Below, in pieces: positions 22,326-24,359 of a stretch of 24,359 bases of DNA. Numbering within the stretch: the first letter of the stretch is position 1; every line of letters begins with the position of its first letter. Both the position numbers and the translations under genes were made by a program. The DNA comes from DASSRQ01 sp035701665 (lineage in GTDB: Bacteria > Vulcanimicrobiota > Vulcanimicrobiia > Vulcanimicrobiales > Vulcanimicrobiaceae), in NCBI GenBank assembly GCA_035701665.1, contig DASSRQ010000285.1:1-24359 (forward strand), in the 5' to 3' direction. The notes under the pieces were generated by a model. The model did not search any database. It was not told the DNA's origin and saw only the letters and a program-made list of their open reading frames with translations.

Positions 22326-23120
22326 TCACAGCAAAAACCGCTCGATGCCGGATGCGACGTCGCCGGCAGCCTCGACCGGCAGGTTGTGCCCCGCATTGCG
22401 CAGCGTCACCATGAGCGCGCCGGGAATGCGTGCGGCAACGTCGCCCTTGACCCGCAGCGGAGGCGCCAGCGGATCTTTCGCGCCTGCAAGACATAGGACG
22501 GGCGCTTTGATTTCGCCGAGGCGGTCCGTAAAGTCGACCGGTTCTCGCGGTTCGGGATCGCCGAACCAGACTTCACGCTGCGCTACGAGCGCGTCGTCGA
22601 CCAAGCGTTCCATGACATCCGGGTCGACGGCTATACTCATCGCTGCACGCTGAAATGCCTCGATGCGTTCGCGGCTGCCGAATGCGTGCTGCGCGAGTTG
22701 CGCGCGGCGTTTACTCGCCTTCGGACCGCCCGCAGCCCCCGGCGCAAGCAGTACCATCCGCGAGATGCGGCCGGGACTTTCGACGGCAGCGAGCTGCGCG
22801 ATACGCCCGCCCATCGAATGCGCGACGAGGTTCACCGGACTGCCGATGGCGTCAATCGCGGCAAAAACGTCGCTTAAATAACCGTACACATGTTGCCCGT
22901 GCGGCGGACGATCGCTCAAACCGGCGCCGCGGAGATCCAATAGATGCATCGTGCAGCGCTCCGGATCCAGGCGATTTGCAACTTCGTACCACATGCGGCG
23001 CGAACTGATCCAACCATGCACGAACAGCAGCGGAATTCGTCCGCTTCCGCGCGTTTCGAGGCAGAGTTTTACGCCCTGGTTTTCGACGTAGCGATGCGAT
23101 TGGAACGCCGGCATTGACAC
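22326..23120 (-). CDS. Alpha/beta-hydrolase fold protein
   Basis: This 264-residue cytoplasmic hydrolase has a complete triad: nucleophile Ser102 in VAHSMGGR, Asp216 in AGAKDPLAP and His245 in NAGHNLP. The oxyanion-loop motif is FVHGWISSRRMW, and DLRGAGLSDRP follows the fourth strand as in esterases, C-C bond hydrolases and haloperoxidases of the family. The acid lies on the usual loop and the lid is at about 130-190. Substrate specificity cannot be inferred. The start is GTG 23120 or ATG 23114; neither has a clear ribosome site. It is first in the run leading to the secreted protein, DUF1835 and STAS genes, with gaps of 37, 25 and 10 bases. Confidence 0.9.
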   Translation of the reverse strand: MSMPAFQSHRYVENQGVKLCLETRGSGRIPLLFVHGWISSRRMWYEVANRLDPERCTMHLLDLRGAGLSDRPPHGQHVYGYLSDVFAAIDAIGSPVNLVAHSMGGRIAQLAAVESPGRISRMVLLAPGAAGGPKASKRRAQLAQHAFGSRERIEAFQRAAMSIAVDPDVMERLVDDALVAQREVWFGDPEPREPVDFTDRLGEIKAPVLCLAGAKDPLAPPLRVKGDVAARIPGALMVTLRNAGHNLPVEAAGDVASGIERFLL

Positions 23121-23230
23121 TGCTATGCTTGACCGATCCCGCGGTTCCTTTGGATCGTGCCGGCTATAGCGCGGTGCGTGTCATGCCGAAGACTAAAAGA
23201 TAGCCGCTTTACTTGTATGAGGTGCCGGGT
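23121..23230. promoter_or_regulatory. Divergent intergenic region before the edge lipoprotein
   Basis: These 110 bases separate the minus-strand hydrolase from the plus-strand lipoprotein. They contain the 8-bp palindrome GCTATAGC (23163-23170) and AT-richer patches such as TAAAAGATAG near 23195, but no convincing promoter pair could be fixed on either strand. Confidence 0.3.
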
Positions 23231-24359
23231 ATGACGCGAGCGCTCTTTTCATTTCTCGCCCTCGGCGCACTGGCGCTGGTTATCGGCTGCGGCGGGGGAG
23301 CCGGTCGCGGCACCTTTATTCCGACAGCAACTCCCACGCCTCACGTAGGCGCTACGACCGTACCGGTCGGCGCCGCGGCCACGTCGGTGGCGGTCGCCGA
23401 CGGCAACGGAAATACCGCTTCGTTTACGATTCCACAAGCCGTGGGCGGCGCGAGCGCCAACATGACGATGACCTTGAGCGGATCGCTGCCGGCCGGCATC
23501 TCCGTTCCGGCCATTCGGCGCGCAGTTGGCAAACCGGACGCCGTCGGCGCGAATGTGAACGCGCTTCAATACGTCAGCGTGGTGATGGACGGCAATCTGG
23601 GCATTTCGACGTCGCCGGCGGTAACGTTCGGACTCGCTTCTCCTGCGCCGGCGTCGGCACAGATGTATTTGCTTTTATGGGATCCCGCGCGCGCCGGCCA
23701 GCAAGGTTGGATCGTGCTGTTGGGCCCCGGCACCGTCGGCAACCCGCGTACGCTCGTGACTTTCAACGGCGTACCGACCGGACAGAGTTACGCCGCAGGC
23801 AACACGTACGTGTACGCGCTTGTGACGACATCCGGGGCCGTGCCGACGGCGACGCCGGCGCCCGTTCCGACAACGGCGCCTCGAGCACAATCGACCACGA
23901 TGCCGGCATATTGCGCGAACTTTGCGACGGCATCGCCCGCACCGAATCTTGGACCGGGTCTTCCGCAGCCGGTCATCTTCAACGACAATTCAGCCTTGAA
24001 CGGCGACGTCGTTTTTTATGTAACCGACACCGGACAAGACGCCGGCGGGCGGCCTGCGGCTGCGGGCGAGCTCGTCAGCGCGCGCGCTTTGAACGCGCAG
24101 GGACAATGGTCAACACCAAACCCGCTTCCCGCATATACGGCTGGACCGCTAACGCTCGCACCGATTCAGCCGATCCCGTTGAAATGCTTTCCGGGAAGCA
24201 TCGGCGTGAACGGGGTGCCTAAATACAGCGGCAGGCAATTTAAAATTCCGGTTGCCGTTTCCGGATTGATTTACATCGCTTACGCGCCGTCGCCGGCACC
24301 AGGCAGCACGGCCATTCCGGATCCGTTCAACAAAAAGTTTGGCTTCGTCGGAACGCCGG
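23231..24359 (+). CDS. Pro/Thr/Ala-rich lipoprotein, incomplete at the right edge
   Basis: An open frame without stop runs from ATG 23231 to the window end (at least 376 residues). AGGTG lies shortly before the ATG. The signal peptide ends with lipobox VIGC (Cys20), so the product is an envelope lipoprotein. It then shows a TPTP-type linker (about 31-37), a beta-rich domain (about 40-200, for example SFTIPQAVGGASANMTMTLSG and QMYLLLWDPA), a second linker of Pro, Thr and Ala (about 204-220), and another beta-rich part with two cysteines (YCAN and KCFPG). A further PSPAPGS stretch precedes the edge. I do not recognise a family. Codon use matches the neighbours. The second domain may be surface-exposed. 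Confidence 0.83.
   Translation, partial: MTRALFSFLALGALALVIGCGGGAGRGTFIPTATPTPHVGATTVPVGAAATSVAVADGNGNTASFTIPQAVGGASANMTMTLSGSLPAGISVPAIRRAVGKPDAVGANVNALQYVSVVMDGNLGISTSPAVTFGLASPAPASAQMYLLLWDPARAGQQGWIVLLGPGTVGNPRTLVTFNGVPTGQSYAAGNTYVYALVTTSGAVPTATPAPVPTTAPRAQSTTMPAYCANFATASPAPNLGPGLPQPVIFNDNSALNGDVVFYVTDTGQDAGGRPAAAGELVSARALNAQGQWSTPNPLPAYTAGPLTLAPIQPIPLKCFPGSIGVNGVPKYSGRQFKIPVAVSGLIYIAYAPSPAPGSTAIPDPFNKKFGFVGTP

Noticed and set aside
23677..24222. Plus-strand 181-codon closed frame near the right edge
   Set aside because: It lies one frame off the open lipoprotein frame, which starts with a ribosome site and a lipobox; the closed frame is Arg-rich and has no start signal.

Overview
The window is about 24.4 kb of GC-rich, densely coding bacterial DNA carrying 20 genes, the last one cut by the right edge. 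No stretch longer than about 160 bases lacks a gene, and no rRNA, tRNA, CRISPR array or insertion sequence was seen. A large TonB-dependent receptor shows that the cell has an outer membrane. The mix of a sedolisin protease, a TonB receptor with an N-terminal carboxypeptidase-regulatory-like domain, a DUF4382 lipoprotein, several PP2C/SpoIIE-type regulators, and frequent TTG/GTG starts is reminiscent of the uncultured phylum Eremiobacterota (WPS-2). That placement is an impression from gene content, not a computed result.

Layout, left to right. (1) 37-2965, minus: an adhesin-like (DUF4097-type) lipoprotein followed by a GAF-PAS-PP2C-kinase regulator. (2) 3043-3799, plus: a small two-helix membrane protein overlapping a dual-specificity/tyrosine phosphatase, ending at a bidirectional terminator. 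(3) 3848-9818, minus: DUF4382 lipoprotein, TPR/LuxR-type regulator, PAS-GGDEF-EAL protein, and a sedolisin lipoprotein with a 99-base leader. (4) 9967-12654, minus: a Xer-type tyrosine recombinase with its own TATAAT promoter, and upstream of it a second PP2C-kinase fusion. (5) 12719-13828, plus: a short ArsB-family permease ending in a 17-bp terminator hairpin. (6) 13984-19113, minus: an Ldh-family 2-hydroxyacid dehydrogenase, an unknown protein, and the TonB receptor. (7) 19200-20477, plus: a GlcF-like iron-sulfur protein, divergent from the dehydrogenase. (8) 20460-23120, minus: a tight four-gene run of alpha/beta hydrolase, small secreted protein, DUF1835 protein and STAS anti-sigma antagonist. 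(9) 23231 to the edge, plus: a Pro/Thr/Ala-rich lipoprotein, open at the right end.

How the genes fit together. Signalling dominates. Two proteins fuse an RsbU/SpoIIE-like phosphatase to an RsbW-like anti-sigma kinase, and a separate RsbV-like STAS protein lies about 8 kb from the nearer one. These are all the core parts of a partner-switching stress network except the sigma factor. A c-di-GMP enzyme is translationally coupled to a LuxR-like regulator and lies in a same-strand block with two exported lipoproteins, one a protease. Exported proteins of the window carry cysteines in local pairs (twelve in the TonB receptor, ten in the sedolisin), which points to oxidative folding in the periplasm. 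The most interesting leads are the distributed partner-switching set, the regulator/c-di-GMP/sedolisin block with its possible Shine-Dalgarno-sequestering leader, and the cysteine-paired receptor encoded with a hydroxyacid dehydrogenase.
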